Below the pieces are notes generated by a model. The model did not search any database, was not told the origin of the DNA, and was given only the letters and a program-made list of their open reading frames with translations. 64,000 nucleotides of DNA, from positions 62,001-126,000 of the forward strand of contig CAKRLE010000007.1 in the NCBI GenBank assembly GCA_934359185.1, read 5' to 3'. This DNA is from an uncultured Lachnospira sp. (GTDB lineage Bacteria; Bacillota; Clostridia; Lachnospirales; Lachnospiraceae). Shown in pieces: positions 1 through 10,088 of this stretch (position 1 is its first letter; each line of letters opens with the position of its first letter). The translations under genes were made by a program, and so were the position numbers.

Positions 1-1570
1 TTTCAACGAATTCATCGACATCAAATACCTCGTCATTTTCAATTTTATTAACAAGTTTGATGGCTGTGTTAATGTCATCATAGTCTGGAGCAAGACATGA
101 GGCATAGCTGCCATAGAGCTCACAATACATAGAACCAGATGATTTGGCACCTACAGAATATGACTGAACATTCCAAGGAGTTGAGTTTGATAACTGACCT
201 TTGATAAGGTTAGTTATAACTTCTGTTGGCATGTTGGTAAGAACCATATCACCAACAGCATCAAGTACAGAAGAGTAGTTGGCAAGTATTGAAGGTGATG
301 TTGCCTTTTCAATCATACCCGTAATAGCAGCCTCCTGGTTACGTCCACGCTGCATATCTCCATCAGAGAAAGCCTTTCTTTCACGCACAAACGCAAGCGT
401 CTTTTCACCATCACATTCATTAGGACCAACAACAAAATGATATGTCTTCTCAGAAGCTTCCCAGCCATTGGTAAATGCAACAGATGAATTAATTGTTATA
501 CCGCCAAGAGCATTTATAACATTCACACATCCTGTAAAGTTAATCTTATAGTAGTAATCAATATTGATTCCGTAAAGATCTGTCAGAGCTTTCATTGAGT
601 ACTCGATACCTGAGTTGCCGGCATGTGTAAGCTTGTCCTTTCCAGATACCACAGTTCCGTCTCCAAGAACGCGTGATATTGTAATGCGATAATCTCTTGG
701 TGTAGATAAAAGAAGTACCTGTCTTGTCTCAGGGTTGATGACTGCTAAAAGATTAACATCACTTCTTCCTTTGTCGGCGATGCTTCCATAACTGTCACTT
801 CCTGATATATAGACAACAAAAGGGGCATTTTTAGCTACTACGTTACCCTTTGAAACGGTTACCTGTCTGGTTATCCGCACAGAATCTATAACTTTAGTTT
901 TTTCATTAAAGCCATCATAATCTTCATTCAGGCTGGATTTGATACCAGAACTGACTGCAATGACCTTGACTTCATTATTGTCATAAAGTTTGTTAATCAG
1001 CTCCTGCCAGTTATTATAGCCCTTAGATGCAAGTGTGCATGAATTGTCGGTCTGGATTTTATCGATAGCTTTTTTGATGAGTGCTCCCTCAATATTATCG
1101 TTATATCCATATGTATAACCGACAGTATCTTTGATGGATTCAGCCTTGTCATCCGCAAGCACGACAATATCTATAACATCAGAAGTTGTCACTGTATTGC
1201 CATTGATTTTATTAAATGTTGCATTTACTTTATCACCAGCAAAAAATCCAAATGTCATAACGACAGTAAGGAATATGGCAAGAAATTTACCAATTCCATG
1301 AGCTTTGTTAAACTGGGAAGTAAAATCATATAAAACAAGCAGACCTAAAATTACGAATAAACCTATCAGATAATTCAGTGGTAAAATATTAAGCTTTAAC
1401 ACCTCGTAAGAAAATAGAAGTGTTGCTATTAATTGTACAAGAACCAGAAATAGTCCGAATAGCGCAATATGACCACGGTGTCTGCGAATCAACTGTTTTT
1501 TGTTAAGAGTTGACTTCTTTTTGAAGACTAATGAGATGTCCTGATTAGTCTTTGAAAAAAAATTAGACAT
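1..1570 (-). CDS. LytR-CpsA-Psr (LCP) family protein, C-terminus cut by window edge
   Basis: Reading the minus strand from the ATG at 1570 gives an open frame of at least 523 codons that leaves the window without a stop. A good Shine-Dalgarno (GAGGA) precedes the ATG. Three hydrophobic segments lie at about residues 35-55, 63-81 and 94-112. From about residue 265 the sequence has LCP signatures: a DVNLLAVINPETRQVLLLS-type strand, then PRDYRI, then a region ending in NALGGI and a later FVRERK. LCP enzymes are membrane-anchored phosphotransferases that attach anionic polymers such as teichoic acid or capsule to peptidoglycan on the outer face. It is transcribed divergently from gdhA. The substrate polymer cannot be told from sequence. 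Confidence 0.88.
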   Translation of the reverse strand, partial: MSNFFSKTNQDISLVFKKKSTLNKKQLIRRHRGHIALFGLFLVLVQLIATLLFSYEVLKLNILPLNYLIGLFVILGLLVLYDFTSQFNKAHGIGKFLAIFLTVVMTFGFFAGDKVNATFNKINGNTVTTSDVIDIVVLADDKAESIKDTVGYTYGYNDNIEGALIKKAIDKIQTDNSCTLASKGYNNWQELINKLYDNNEVKVIAVSSGIKSSLNEDYDGFNEKTKVIDSVRITRQVTVSKGNVVAKNAPFVVYISGSDSYGSIADKGRSDVNLLAVINPETRQVLLLSTPRDYRITISRVLGDGTVVSGKDKLTHAGNSGIEYSMKALTDLYGINIDYYYKINFTGCVNVINALGGITINSSVAFTNGWEASEKTYHFVVGPNECDGEKTLAFVRERKAFSDGDMQRGRNQEAAITGMIEKATSPSILANYSSVLDAVGDMVLTNMPTEVITNLIKGQLSNSTPWNVQSYSVGAKSSGSMYCELYGSYASCLAPDYDDINTAIKLVNKIENDEVFDVDEFVE

Positions 1571-1609
1571 AATATCCTCGTTTCTGCATAAGCATAAAAA
1601 ATCTACTAT

Positions 1610-1637
1610 ATTATACTACTTTTTGTCAGAAAGACAA
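1610..1637 (-). promoter_or_regulatory. Probable sigma-A promoter of the LCP gene
   Basis: On the minus strand TTGTCT (1632-1637) and TATAAT (1610-1615) are separated by 16 bp, placing the transcript start about 33 nt upstream of the LCP ATG. Inferred from consensus match only. Confidence 0.5.
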
Positions 1638-1691
1638 GAAATATAATTGATGGTGGTTAATTAATTTAATAAAAAATATCAAAAAAAATTC

Positions 1692-1720
1692 TTGCCAACA
1701 TTAATCAATCACTTTATAAT
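1692..1720 (+). promoter_or_regulatory. Probable sigma-A promoter of gdhA
   Basis: TTGCCA (1692-1697) and TATAAT (1715-1720) with a 17-bp spacer; predicted start near 1727, giving a leader of about 40 nt before gdhA. Confidence 0.75.
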
Positions 1721-1725
1721 ATTAG

Positions 1726-3114
<1,389 letters not shown>

Positions 3115-3144
3115 TTAACATTTTTAATTGAATAAGCTTATATT

Positions 3145-3186
3145 GGGTTGCTGCTTTGATGTGCTGTCATGGCAGCAGCCCTTTTT
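3145..3186 (+). terminator. Rho-independent terminator after gdhA
   Basis: Stem GGGTTGCTGC (3145-3154) pairs with GCAGCAGCCC (3172-3181) with one G-U, followed by TTTTT. It sits 31 nt after the gdhA stop. Confidence 0.88.
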
Positions 3187-3274
3187 GTTAATTAGTCAAA
3201 AGATGCTGTAATAATAGGCAGATCTGTGCTAAAATACTATGAAATATGTATAGAGCCAAGAAAGGAGAACTGTG

Positions 3275-4786
3275 ATGCCTAACCTGTTTGAAGATATTGA
3301 CAGACTGACAACAAATGATATCCGTGTGGAGCTTGCGCTTGTTAAGAATGTTAATCTTACCAATATAGCTAAGGAAACTGGCAATAAGATGGTTGGTGCG
3401 CTTGCCAGAATGGCTTCATCACTGATACAGACAGTATCACAGAATTCTTCTGTCGATTACGAAGTGGTAAGAATGTCAGATGTTATAAGAAAAGAGTATG
3501 AAGAGCTTGCCGGCATGACAAGGGAAGAGTTAAAAGAAGCTCTTAAAAATACACTGATGCAGAGATTTAACGCTGCTGTGGGAACAGAGAATGTTCTGTC
3601 AGAGGAGAGAGTTTCATACCTGATAGCCACGGAAGCGGCAAAAATGTATGACATACCAAGATATGCATCATTTGCTAATAAAATTAGTAATATCGGCATA
3701 TATTATAATAAAGATGTTTTGCAGGCTATCCATGAGATGATAAGAAAACAAAGTCCCGAGGAGGCAGAGGAATTTGACATAAGACTTCAGAAAAGACTTG
3801 ATATAATATCATTGGATGCTAAGAGAGATTTATCTAAAAGACTTTTTCCTAAGGAATTTTCAGGACGCGGGATAGCAAAAGTTTTAAGACTGGAAAGACA
3901 TACGCAGTATCTTGAAATAGCTGTGTCAATTATGGGGATAGAGTGTTTCGACTGTATATCAGCATATGCTTATGCAGCAGTAGTTTCACTCAGAGGTTTT
4001 AATAAAATAAGCCGTTCAGTATATGCGCAGCTTATATGGAAGATATATGGTGTGTCAGAAATTGCTAAAACCAGCCTCCCTTCATATGCCAATACAGTAG
4101 AAGCTGCCAGCATAACAGCAAAAGAGAATCAGTTCAGGCAGATGCTAAAAAGCAGGATTGAGGCTGATAAAGAGATTGAAAAGCTGCATGGGCAGCTTGA
4201 AAAAAATGGGCAGGATAAAGAAAAGATGCTTGAAAAGCTGACAGGCATACAGGAGAGTTATGACAATGCCTGTCTCGAATTCGATAAACTTGAAAAAGAT
4301 AAAGATGTATACATGTCAGGAATCCGTCCAGAACCAGAGACTAAAAAGTACTATGCACAGGTAAATGCTGTGAAAAGGCAGATGGATACTGGCAGGACGG
4401 AGCTTGAAGCTGCACAGAAAAAATATACAGAGTTTCTTGCAAAGGGATTAGAATTAGATAAGACAATCCAGCAGAAGGAAGTATACAGCAAGAGACTTCA
4501 TCAGGAGACTAACAAGGAACTGCTGGAGAAGACACAGGAAATTAAGAAAAAATGGAATGAGTTTTATACGGGCATAATATTTGATGATTCAGTGTATGGA
4601 CAGGCAGTTCTCGCATTTGTGCGTGACGAACTGCTTAATATAGAGGAAATGCTTGTGGAATTTATGGGACTATCTGATAAATCTGCATTTGACAGTGAAG
4701 CGGGTGTGATATACTGCAATGTATCAGAACATGCAGTTGTTAAGATATATCATGAAGGAAAGATAATTACCTCTATCAGCAGGTAA
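3275..4786 (+). CDS. Coiled-coil protein of unknown function
   Basis: A soluble-looking protein of 503 aa with no signal peptide or membrane segment that I recognise. The first half (to about residue 270) is mixed helical. Residues about 270-430 are rich in Lys, Glu and Gln with heptad-like spacing (for example ADKEIEKLHGQLEKNGQDKE), which suggests a long coiled coil, followed by a short globular C-terminus. ATG 3275 is preferred over the adjacent GTG 3272 because AGGAG (3263-3267) is 7 nt from 3275 but only 4 from 3272. It lies alone between the gdhA terminator and folC. Possible roles include a structural or phage-defence-like scaffold, but nothing in the sequence decides this. Confidence 0.85.
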   Translation: MPNLFEDIDRLTTNDIRVELALVKNVNLTNIAKETGNKMVGALARMASSLIQTVSQNSSVDYEVVRMSDVIRKEYEELAGMTREELKEALKNTLMQRFNAAVGTENVLSEERVSYLIATEAAKMYDIPRYASFANKISNIGIYYNKDVLQAIHEMIRKQSPEEAEEFDIRLQKRLDIISLDAKRDLSKRLFPKEFSGRGIAKVLRLERHTQYLEIAVSIMGIECFDCISAYAYAAVVSLRGFNKISRSVYAQLIWKIYGVSEIAKTSLPSYANTVEAASITAKENQFRQMLKSRIEADKEIEKLHGQLEKNGQDKEKMLEKLTGIQESYDNACLEFDKLEKDKDVYMSGIRPEPETKKYYAQVNAVKRQMDTGRTELEAAQKKYTEFLAKGLELDKTIQQKEVYSKRLHQETNKELLEKTQEIKKKWNEFYTGIIFDDSVYGQAVLAFVRDELLNIEEMLVEFMGLSDKSAFDSEAGVIYCNVSEHAVVKIYHEGKIITSISR

Positions 4787-4844
4787 ATAAAATAATGTGA
4801 TAATATATAAGAATTACATAAACAGACAGAAAGAGTATAATATA

Positions 4845-6149
4845 ATGCAGGACGAATATATGCAGGCAGTCAGCTATCTTGACAGCATACCTCAGTTTAT
4901 GGAAGGTTACGGCGTTGACAGGAGTGAGGCGATGCTAAGAGTGCTGGGGGAACCGGAACAGAATTTTAAAATGATACATGTAGCAGGAACTAATGGCAAA
5001 GGTTCAGTATCCCTGTACATACATGACATTTTAAAGGAAAATGGTTATGTGACAGGGCTGTTTACATCACCGCATCTTGTTGACGTAAGGGAGAGAATAA
5101 GAATTAATGGTGAGATGATTGGCAAAGAGGAATTCACAATATTTTTTAAGAGAGTAAAAGATGCTGATGAAAGGCTTGGCGGTGGAAAACTTGCCTATTT
5201 TGACTATCTTTTAGGGATAGCAGTGCTTGCATTTGACAGATATAATGTTGATTTTGCAGTTATGGAGACAGGGCTTGGAGGAAGGCTTGACTCAACTAAT
5301 GCTTTAAAGACACCAGAGGTAAGCGTTATAACTACAATAAGTCTTGAACATACTGCCATACTTGGTAATACTGTTGCGCAGATTGCCTCAGAAAAAGCCG
5401 GGATTATTAAAGCTGATAAAACATTGGTATATCTTGACGGAAGGAATAAAGAGGCTGATGAGGTTATTAAAGCAAGGGCATCAGAATGTGGATGCCATGT
5501 GGAGCTTGCGCACAGGGGAGACATAATTAATTATAAAAACGAAGGAAACTATATTGATTTTTCGGTATCTAATAGGTATTATAGTAATGATTGCTTTAGA
5601 ATTAACACTGGGGCAATGTATCAATTAGATAACTGCCTTGAAGCATTGATGGTGACAGGTGCACTGAATGCCAGGGGGATTATAGATACATCTTTAGATA
5701 AGACAAGGACTGCGCTTGCTGGTGCATGCTGGCACGGAAGAATGGAGCATATACGTGATGATGTGTATGTTGATGGTGCACATAATCCGGAAGGAATAGG
5801 AAGCCTTGTGCAGTCTGTACCATATATAGCTAAAGATAAGAAGAGAGTATTGCTGTTTTCTGTGGTCAGCGATAAGAATTTTAATGAGATGGCAAAGATT
5901 ATATGTGGTTCATGTGTATTTGACCATGTCGTTGTGACGCAGCTTGAGGGCAGCAGACAGCTTGATGCGGATATAATTAAACAAGCCTTTATTGATAATG
6001 GAATATCTGCTGTAGATGTTTACGATAAGCTTGATATAGCATTTGGACAGGCAGAACGCATAGCGCAGGATATGCAGGGGATATTGTTTGTGTCAGGTTC
6101 GCTGTATCTTGTCGGTGACATCTGTAGATTATGTGGAGGAATAGATTAA
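4845..6149 (+). CDS. folC: Folylpolyglutamate synthase / dihydrofolate synthase
   Basis: Mur-ligase-family enzyme that joins glutamate to dihydropteroate or adds gamma-linked glutamates to folates, using ATP. Visible motifs: the P-loop AGTNGKGSVS near residue 45, the FTSPHLVDVRERIRING segment, METGLGGRLDSTNA, and the C-terminal DGAHNPEG that marks the amino-acid-binding domain. The longest frame starts at a GTG (4797) without a ribosome site. ATG 4845 (434 aa, after AGAAAGAG) or ATG 4860 (after AGGA) fits the family start better; 4845 is a choice, not a certainty. It is followed with zero gap by a small gene. Confidence 0.93.
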   Translation: MQDEYMQAVSYLDSIPQFMEGYGVDRSEAMLRVLGEPEQNFKMIHVAGTNGKGSVSLYIHDILKENGYVTGLFTSPHLVDVRERIRINGEMIGKEEFTIFFKRVKDADERLGGGKLAYFDYLLGIAVLAFDRYNVDFAVMETGLGGRLDSTNALKTPEVSVITTISLEHTAILGNTVAQIASEKAGIIKADKTLVYLDGRNKEADEVIKARASECGCHVELAHRGDIINYKNEGNYIDFSVSNRYYSNDCFRINTGAMYQLDNCLEALMVTGALNARGIIDTSLDKTRTALAGACWHGRMEHIRDDVYVDGAHNPEGIGSLVQSVPYIAKDKKRVLLFSVVSDKNFNEMAKIICGSCVFDHVVVTQLEGSRQLDADIIKQAFIDNGISAVDVYDKLDIAFGQAERIAQDMQGILFVSGSLYLVGDICRLCGGID

Positions 6150-6302
6150 ATGATAGATTTTGATGAAGAGATAAAGAAGTTTAAGCCTAGCCTTGAGGTT
6201 GAGGATGCAGAAGATGCGATATATAACAACAATGTACCAGATATAGCAGACCTGATTAACAAGATGATGCATGATGCTGATACATCTAACAATAGAAATT
6301 AA
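6150..6302 (+). CDS. Small acidic protein of unknown function (50 aa)
   Basis: An ATG immediately after the folC TAA opens a 50-codon frame beginning MIDFDEEIKKFKPSLEVEDA, rich in Asp and Glu, with no membrane segment. The direct abutment to folC and the ggagga site only after its stop (for the next gene) suggest translational coupling to folC. I recall similar short acidic proteins beside folC in related Lachnospiraceae, but that memory should be checked. Function unknown. Confidence 0.7.
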   Translation: MIDFDEEIKKFKPSLEVEDAEDAIYNNNVPDIADLINKMMHDADTSNNRN

Positions 6303-6333
6303 CTAATGTCTGGATGTGGAGGATTGATTCATA

Positions 6334-7662
6334 ATGGAAACAATGGTAACAAGAGCGGGAAGTGCCTCTAATGCATATTACAATCTTGGACTTTCGATGG
6401 CAAAGGTTCGTAATCTTACCGGAGCAATTCAGAATCTTAAGATTAGTCTGGCACTTAATAAGAATAATATAGATGCAAGAAATCTCCTTGGACTTGTCTA
6501 CTGCGAGATGGGAGATGTTGTTGAGGCGTTAAGCCAGTGGGTTGTAAGCAAGAGTATCCAGAAAACAGATAATATTGCTGGTGCTTATATCACGCAGATA
6601 CAGTCTAACCAGGCAAGATTTGAACTTATATCAGCAACAATAAAGAAGTATAACCTGTCTTTAAAATATGCCAAAGAGGGCAATACAGATATGGCAACAA
6701 TCCAGCTGAAAAAAGTGGTTTCGCAGAACCCACAGCTTGTAAGTGCCCAGCTTCTGCTTGCTCTTATGTATCTTAAGAATAATGAGTATCAGAAGGCAAG
6801 GAAGCCGGTTAATGCTGTATTAAAGATTGACCACGGTAATATAACAGCCATGAGATATCAGGCTGAGATAGAAGAAGCATTTAATATAAAGAAAAAGGAA
6901 TCAACACTTGGAGTTCTCACCAAGAAGAGCAGAGAGCTTGAAGCAAGACCTTTAAGTGGCAATGATGTTATAGTTCCTGGCTCGTCATATAAGGAGCCAA
7001 GCAATGGTGCAGTTACAGTCGTTAACATTCTTGTCGGTGTTGTTATAGGCGCAGCAATCATATGGTTCCTTATTATGCCATCAAGATTTACTGGAATGAG
7101 GGCGGAGTATAATAACACATTACAGCAGTATAGTGAACAGCTCTCATCCAGCAATGTTGAGCTTAACTCGTTAGAGACCCAGCTTAACCAGATTAAGACG
7201 GAGAAAGATAATCTTGAAGCCCGTCTTGAACAGGTTAGTGGAACAGATGGAAGCAATAAGCTTCTGTTATCAGTAGTTTCATCCGCTAACAATTATATAG
7301 CTGGCAAGATGACAGATGCGGCGGTGGATCTTATAAATGTAGATGTAAGCGCACTTCCATCAGATGGTGCAAAGACATTGTATAATACAATTTCAGGTGC
7401 AACAATGCTTAATGCATCAACAGATCTTTATAATCAGGGATTAACATATTATAACCGGAGAGATTATGCAAAAGCTTCGGATTATATGGTTAAGTCATAT
7501 CAATGCGATAAGACAAAGGTAGACGCAATATACTATGCAGCTAAATCATATGCAGAGCTTGGTGAAACAGAGAATGCCAAGAAGTATTATAATATGATAA
7601 TTGACGGATTTAAGACAAGCAGATATGTTGCCGAAGCCACAACATATGTAAATACTAACTAA
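6334..7662 (+). CDS. Membrane-anchored tetratricopeptide-repeat protein
   Basis: Protein of 442 aa. Residues about 10-180 form TPR-like helical repeats (AYYNLGLSMAKVRNLTGAIQ; NARNLLGLVYCEMGD-type units). One transmembrane segment (VVNILVGVVIGAAIIWFLIM) lies at about 227-246, followed by a Gln/Leu/Glu coiled coil at about 255-300 and a further TPR pair at the C-terminus (YYNRRDYAKASDYM; YYAAKSYAELGETENAKKYY). Topology suggests a cytoplasmic N-terminal scaffold and an extracytoplasmic C-terminus. GGAGGA lies about 10 nt before the ATG. It precedes the sporulation cluster but is separated from it by an inverted repeat, so a sporulation role is only a guess. Confidence 0.88.
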   Translation: METMVTRAGSASNAYYNLGLSMAKVRNLTGAIQNLKISLALNKNNIDARNLLGLVYCEMGDVVEALSQWVVSKSIQKTDNIAGAYITQIQSNQARFELISATIKKYNLSLKYAKEGNTDMATIQLKKVVSQNPQLVSAQLLLALMYLKNNEYQKARKPVNAVLKIDHGNITAMRYQAEIEEAFNIKKKESTLGVLTKKSRELEARPLSGNDVIVPGSSYKEPSNGAVTVVNILVGVVIGAAIIWFLIMPSRFTGMRAEYNNTLQQYSEQLSSSNVELNSLETQLNQIKTEKDNLEARLEQVSGTDGSNKLLLSVVSSANNYIAGKMTDAAVDLINVDVSALPSDGAKTLYNTISGATMLNASTDLYNQGLTYYNRRDYAKASDYMVKSYQCDKTKVDAIYYAAKSYAELGETENAKKYYNMIIDGFKTSRYVAEATTYVNTN

Positions 7663-7712
7663 TAGCAGAATCTGATATACTCTGTTTAATATAATAAAGT
7701 ACTTTTAAGATG

Positions 7713-7743
7713 AACCCTGACAGGAACAGTTCCTGTCAGGGTT
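7713..7743 (+). terminator. Perfect 15-bp inverted repeat, likely terminator after the TPR gene
   Basis: AACCCTGACAGGAAC (7713-7727) pairs perfectly with GTTCCTGTCAGGGTT (7729-7743). The T-tract afterwards is weak (TTCTTGCG), so it may be a partial terminator or a regulatory palindrome in front of spoIIAA. Confidence 0.55.
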
Positions 7744-7784
7744 CTTGCGTGTAAAGGTAGCAACGAAAGGAATGAGTAAACTAT

Positions 7785-8162
7785 ATGAATGGAGAAAATG
7801 CATTATCAAAAGATGAGATTAGGAAAGCGGATTACATCTATATGGTTACAGGCAAAGTGATGGTTATAAGTCTTAATGCAGAGCTTGACCATCATCTTGC
7901 AGAGGAGATGCGGAGCGTTGTTGATGAGATTATTGATAAGCGAGGTGTGTGCAATATCGTGTTTGACTTTAGCAGAATACAGTTTATGGATAGCGCAGGG
8001 ATTGGTCTCATTCTGGGAAGGTATAAAAAAATCCGGGATTTTGGAAAAATATATGTTGCAGGCGTTAATGAGTCCATAGACAGAATACTTCTGATATCCG
8101 GTCTTCATAAGATAATAACTAAATGTAATGATATTAATGATGCTGTAAGGAGAGTTGAATAA
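7785..8162 (+). CDS. spoIIAA: Anti-anti-sigma factor SpoIIAA
   Basis: STAS-domain protein (125 aa) that, when unphosphorylated, releases sigma-F from SpoIIAB in the forespore. Visible: the ELDHH strand-turn near residue 32 and the phosphorylation-site loop QFMDSAGIGLILGRYK, whose Ser is the residue phosphorylated by SpoIIAB in characterised homologues. The assigned ATG has only a distant AAAGG (spacer about 14 nt) and gives about 14 extra N-terminal residues compared with Bacillus SpoIIAA, so the true start could be the ATG at residue 20. First gene of spoIIAA-spoIIAB-sigF. Confidence 0.95.
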   Translation: MNGENALSKDEIRKADYIYMVTGKVMVISLNAELDHHLAEEMRSVVDEIIDKRGVCNIVFDFSRIQFMDSAGIGLILGRYKKIRDFGKIYVAGVNESIDRILLISGLHKIITKCNDINDAVRRVE

Positions 8163-8621
8163 ATGAGTGTTAGTGATAAGAATAGACAGATAAAGGACAC
8201 GTTAGAGCTTATTATAGAATCAAAATCAGAAAATGAAGGCTATGCAAGAGTTGCTGTGGCAGCATTTTGTACGAGGCTTGACCCGACACTTGAGGAGATA
8301 ACCGATATTAAGACTGCTGTATCAGAGGCTGTTACAAATTGTATCGTTCACGGCTATGAAGGCAGGTATGGAAAAATATACATAAATGTCAACATAACCG
8401 GGCAGGATGTTGAAGTTGTTATAAAGGATAATGGAGTAGGCATAGATGATATTCCTAAAGCAATGGAGCCATTGTATACGTCAAAGCCTGAACTTGAGCG
8501 TTCTGGAATGGGATTTTCATTTATGGAGGCATTTATGGATGAACTGATTGTTGACTCTGTGAAGAACAGAGGGACAATAGTGACGATGAGAAAGAGAATT
8601 GGAGAAGCAGCAGGCGAATAA
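8163..8621 (+). CDS. spoIIAB: Anti-sigma-F factor / serine kinase SpoIIAB
   Basis: GHKL-fold serine kinase (152 aa) that binds and inhibits sigma-F and phosphorylates SpoIIAA. The N-box appears as DIKTAVSEAVTNCIVHGYEG, the G1 box as VIKDNGVGIDD and the G2-type motif as RSGMGFSFMEAF. It starts one base after the spoIIAA stop, with the spoIIAA tail GGAGAG acting as ribosome site. Confidence 0.97.
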   Translation: MSVSDKNRQIKDTLELIIESKSENEGYARVAVAAFCTRLDPTLEEITDIKTAVSEAVTNCIVHGYEGRYGKIYINVNITGQDVEVVIKDNGVGIDDIPKAMEPLYTSKPELERSGMGFSFMEAFMDELIVDSVKNRGTIVTMRKRIGEAAGE

Positions 8622-9358
8622 TGAAAGAAATGTGTGGACTTAGCGATTCTACCAAGGATTTGATTGAAAGGGCACACAGTAAAGATAAAGAGGCAAGGGA
8701 TAAGCTTATTCTTGATAATATGGGGCTTATAGGCAGTATTGTCAAGAAATTTGAGGGAAGGGGTGTTGACAGGGAAGACTTATTCCAGATAGGAAGTATA
8801 GGACTTATTAAAGCAGTTGACAAATTCGATACAAGTTATGGTGTTATGTTTTCGACTTACGCTGTTCCAATGATAATGGGAGAGATAAAAAGATTTTTAA
8901 GGGATGACGGAATGATAAAGGTAAGCCGCAGCATCAAGGAGGCTGCTTATAAGATATATATTGCAAGGGAACGTCTTGAAAGGGAATTAAAGCGTGAACC
9001 GGCTATAAGCGAGATTGCGGAAGTACTTGATATGTCAATTGAGGATATAGCGGCTGCAATGGATGCAAGTGCAGATGTGGAGTCACTTCAAAAGACGATA
9101 TATCAGGGAGATGGAACTGAGATACTGCTTATGGACAGAATTCTTGATGAGAACAATGAAATTATGAAACTGACAGACAGTATAACGCTTGAGGAGCTTT
9201 TGTCACACCTTGATGGCGATGAAAGACGGATTATCTATATGAGATATTATCAGGAAAGAACGCAGGCTGAGGTTGCGCGTATACTTGGCATATCGCAGGT
9301 ACAGGTGTCGAGACTTGAGAAGAAAATTCTGTTAAAGATGAGGAAACACGGAGGATAA
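8621..9358 (+). CDS. sigF: Forespore sigma factor SigF
   Basis: Sigma-70-family forespore factor (245 aa). Region 2 is visible as NMGLIGSIVKKFEGRGVDRE with DLFQIGSIGLIKAVDKFD and FSTYAVPMIMGEIKRF. Region 3 covers SRSIKEAAYKIYIARERLE, and the region 4 helix-turn-helix is QAEVARILGISQVQVSRLEK. Its ATG overlaps the spoIIAB stop by one base, implying coupled translation that keeps sigma and anti-sigma in balance. Confidence 0.97.
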   Translation: MKEMCGLSDSTKDLIERAHSKDKEARDKLILDNMGLIGSIVKKFEGRGVDREDLFQIGSIGLIKAVDKFDTSYGVMFSTYAVPMIMGEIKRFLRDDGMIKVSRSIKEAAYKIYIARERLERELKREPAISEIAEVLDMSIEDIAAAMDASADVESLQKTIYQGDGTEILLMDRILDENNEIMKLTDSITLEELLSHLDGDERRIIYMRYYQERTQAEVARILGISQVQVSRLEKKILLKMRKHGG

Positions 9359-9384
9359 CAATAGATAAATATGGTAATACAGCG

Positions 9385-9452
9385 AATAAGCCTGCTTCAT
9401 ATGGGTATCATAATAGTGAACTATGTGATATCTATACGGAGGCAGGCTTATT
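9385..9452 (+). promoter_or_regulatory. Inverted repeat that can mask the spoVAA ribosome site
   Basis: AATAAGCCTGCTTC (9385-9398) is complementary, with one mismatch (G-U compatible in RNA), to GAGGCAGGCTTATT (9439-9452). The right arm contains most of the GGAGG Shine-Dalgarno and runs to the base before the GTG start of spoVAA. In a read-through spoIIA-spoVA mRNA this would block spoVAA translation; a transcript starting inside the 40-nt loop would escape. A forespore-sigma-like CATAATA lies at 9409-9415 in that loop, but no well-spaced -35 was found. Confidence 0.45.
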
Positions 9453-10088
9453 GTGAATAAAAAAGTATATCTCGTGTTAGAGAAAGCAGCAAAGCTTTCA
9501 GGAACTAAAGAGGATGAAAAGATTAATGTCAGAATTTCTGATGTATGTACTGTTAACTGCCAGGACAAGCAGATACAGAAAAGAATAGAACATATTCAGG
9601 TGTGTACACTGGATGTATGTGGAAAAAAGCATGTCAGAAAGCTTGTGGCATTGACAGAACTTATTGAGCTGATTGAGGAAGAAATGTCAGACGTTGATAT
9701 TAATCCAGTTGGTGAAAACCAGGTGCTTGTTGATTATGAGGTTTATAATCAAAAGCCTGTGCTCCAGTGGATTATGACAGTGTTTATGTGTGTGTTTTCT
9801 TTTATAGGGAGCATGTATGTGATTATGGCATATAACAATGATGTTGGCACAATTGAGATATTTGAAAAAATATATAATCTGCTTGGCATATCAGATTACA
9901 GCAGGATGAATATTATAGAGATTGCTTATGGCGTAGGGCTGGCTCTTGGAATAATCATATTCTATAACCATTTTGGCAGGTTCAGAATAAGCGATACTCC
10001 GACACCTATACAGGTAGAGATGAACAAATATGAGAAGGATGAGGAGGATTCCCTGATAGCAAAGCTGTCAGGAACAGGTAAGAAATGA
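9453..10088 (+). CDS. spoVAA: Stage V sporulation protein AA
   Basis: Protein of 211 aa, first gene of the spoVA cluster, whose products move dipicolinic acid into the developing spore and out during germination. The N-terminal half is soluble, with the typical VYLVLEKAAKL strand and a DVCTVNCQD segment. Two membrane segments lie at about residues 108-126 and 157-175. The start is GTG, 10 nt after GGAGG at 9438-9442. It ends with an ATGA overlap into spoVAB. Assignment rests on position and resemblance to SpoVAA. Confidence 0.87.
   Translation: MNKKVYLVLEKAAKLSGTKEDEKINVRISDVCTVNCQDKQIQKRIEHIQVCTLDVCGKKHVRKLVALTELIELIEEEMSDVDINPVGENQVLVDYEVYNQKPVLQWIMTVFMCVFSFIGSMYVIMAYNNDVGTIEIFEKIYNLLGISDYSRMNIIEIAYGVGLALGIIIFYNHFGRFRISDTPTPIQVEMNKYEKDEEDSLIAKLSGTGKK

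Noticed and set aside
7764..7800. Sigma-H promoter for spoIIAA overlapping the start codon
   Set aside because: AGGAATG and GAAT are roughly spaced, but the -10 would fall after the assigned ATG; possible only if translation starts at residue 20, so left unassigned.
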